Shown here one piece after another: positions 63,281 through 64,000 of a DNA stretch of 64,000 nucleotides. The stretch comes from Azoarcus sp. DD4 (GTDB taxonomy: Bacteria; Pseudomonadota; Gammaproteobacteria; Burkholderiales; Rhodocyclaceae). The stretch covers positions 4,464,001 through 4,528,000 of the forward strand of contig NZ_CP022958.1 of assembly GCF_006496635.1 (NCBI RefSeq), in the 5' to 3' direction. Both the position numbers and the translations under genes were made by a program. The notes beneath the pieces are model-generated. The model was not told the DNA's origin. It made no database searches and was given only the letters and a program-made list of their open reading frames with translations. The stretch's first letter is position 1. Every line of letters begins with the position of its first letter.

Positions 63281-64000
63281 TTGCATCGCCCACTGCCGCC
63301 CGCCCTCAAGGCCCTGCTTGCCCAGCTTGCCGGTTTCATGGCCGCCTTCGTTTTAGGCCGGAGCGGCCTGCTGCCTGCCGGCCTCTGGCCGCTGGCAGCA
63401 GCGCAAGCGCTCGCCGCGGCTGCCGTCGCCGGCGCATTGCGCAGCGATCGCTGGTGGCTGCCGATGCACCTCGCCTTCCTTCCGCTGCTGCTGCTGTCCC
63501 AAGGCCTCGGCCTGCCGCCGCTGGCCTATCTTGCGGCCTTCATCGTTCTCCTCGTCTTCTACTGGACGAGTTTCCGTACCCAGGCACCACTTTACCTCAC
63601 CAACCGCCGCACCGTTCCCGCCGTCGCCAGGCTCCTTCCCGCCGGTCGCGCGCTGAGCGTACTGGACATCGGCAGCGGTACCGGCTCACTGATACGTCCG
63701 CTCGCACGCCAGCGCCCCGACTGCCGCTTCTGCGGCGTCGAGACGGCGCCCGGCCCCTGGCTGCTCGGCAGGCTGCTCGCGCGCGGCCTTCCCAACCTCC
63801 GCTGGCTGCGCGACGACCTGTTCGCCATTCCCTGGGCCGACTACGATGTGGTGTATGCCTTTCTGTCCCCGGCGCCGATGGCAGCCGTCTGGGACAAGGC
63901 AAACCGGGAGCTGCGTCCCGGCGCACTGCTGGTGAGCAACAGCTTCGCCGTGCCGGAACGCGCGGCGGACTTCATCGTCGACATCGACGACCGGCGCGGT
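63281..64000 (+). CDS. Membrane-anchored class I SAM-dependent methyltransferase (partial)
   Basis: The frame is open from an upstream stop at 63245 to the window end, giving about 240 residues with no stop. The N-terminal part has three or so hydrophobic helices (about residues 15-110, rich in Leu and Ala). The methyltransferase fold begins near residue 124: LSVLDIGSGTGSLIRPLA is motif I, followed by CGVETAPGPWLLGR, the acidic end of strand 2, and VVYAFLSPAPM. The only initiator before the first helix is TTG (63281); the ATG at 63338 is an alternative inside it. The methyl acceptor is unknown. Sits 88 bases after the ferredoxin oxidoreductase gene. Confidence 0.7.
   Translation, partial: MHRPLPPALKALLAQLAGFMAAFVLGRSGLLPAGLWPLAAAQALAAAAVAGALRSDRWWLPMHLAFLPLLLLSQGLGLPPLAYLAAFIVLLVFYWTSFRTQAPLYLTNRRTVPAVARLLPAGRALSVLDIGSGTGSLIRPLARQRPDCRFCGVETAPGPWLLGRLLARGLPNLRWLRDDLFAIPWADYDVVYAFLSPAPMAAVWDKANRELRPGALLVSNSFAVPERAADFIVDIDDRRG

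Overview
The window is high-GC chromosomal DNA of a betaproteobacterium, most likely of the Rhodocyclaceae/Zoogloeaceae group (Azoarcus, Thauera, Aromatoleum or a relative). The evidence is the gene order tRNA-Tyr/Gly/Thr, tuf, tRNA-Trp, secE, nusG, rplKAJL, rpoBC, rpsLG, fusA, tuf, followed by the S10, spc and alpha clusters, together with a single-polypeptide indolepyruvate ferredoxin oxidoreductase. The genus is an inference. No insertion sequence, prophage, CRISPR array or integrated element was seen, and no stretch longer than about 300 bases lacks a gene.

Layout. 1-2600: a pirin-family gene (cut by the window edge) and an azoreductase gene diverge from a LysR regulator; dsbB follows. 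2600-8030: a PilZ protein, then an operon on the minus strand for an RND efflux adaptor, RND pump, DUF2892 membrane protein and RsbW-like ATPase, each overlapping the next by 4 bases. 8100-12400: a CbiX-like chelatase and TcdA, a Sel1-repeat protein, a metallo-beta-lactamase-fold hydrolase and a PatB-type C-S lyase. 12386-19293: a compact signalling operon of a periplasmic binding lipoprotein, a multi-PAS membrane histidine kinase, a single-domain response regulator and a large REC-REC-PAS-PAS-GGDEF-EAL protein. 19500-25700: ssb, a YajR-like MFS transporter, uvrA, an unknown small protein and galE.

25791-57860 is the main transcription/translation block, all on the minus strand: four tRNA genes, two nearly identical tuf genes, the secE-nusG-rplKAJL-rpoBC region, the str genes and the complete S10-spc-alpha ribosomal clusters ending in rpoA-rplQ. 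The block has a very good promoter before tRNA-Tyr, a conserved-looking L10 leader, a stem-loop between rplL and rpoB, and several places where a promoter and a terminator-like hairpin share the same bases. 58017-64000 holds a D-lactate/glycolate-type FAD oxidase, the fused indolepyruvate ferredoxin oxidoreductase, and the start of a membrane-anchored methyltransferase cut by the window end.

The best candidates for undescribed biology are: the four-gene ligand-to-c-di-GMP operon (12386-19293); the translationally chained RND/DUF2892/RsbW-like operon with an operator-overlapped, apparently leaderless promoter (3000-8068); and the control architecture of the ribosomal block (promoters embedded in hairpins before rplN and rplC, and a terminator inside the rpsL leader). 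Most of the rest is ordinary housekeeping content.
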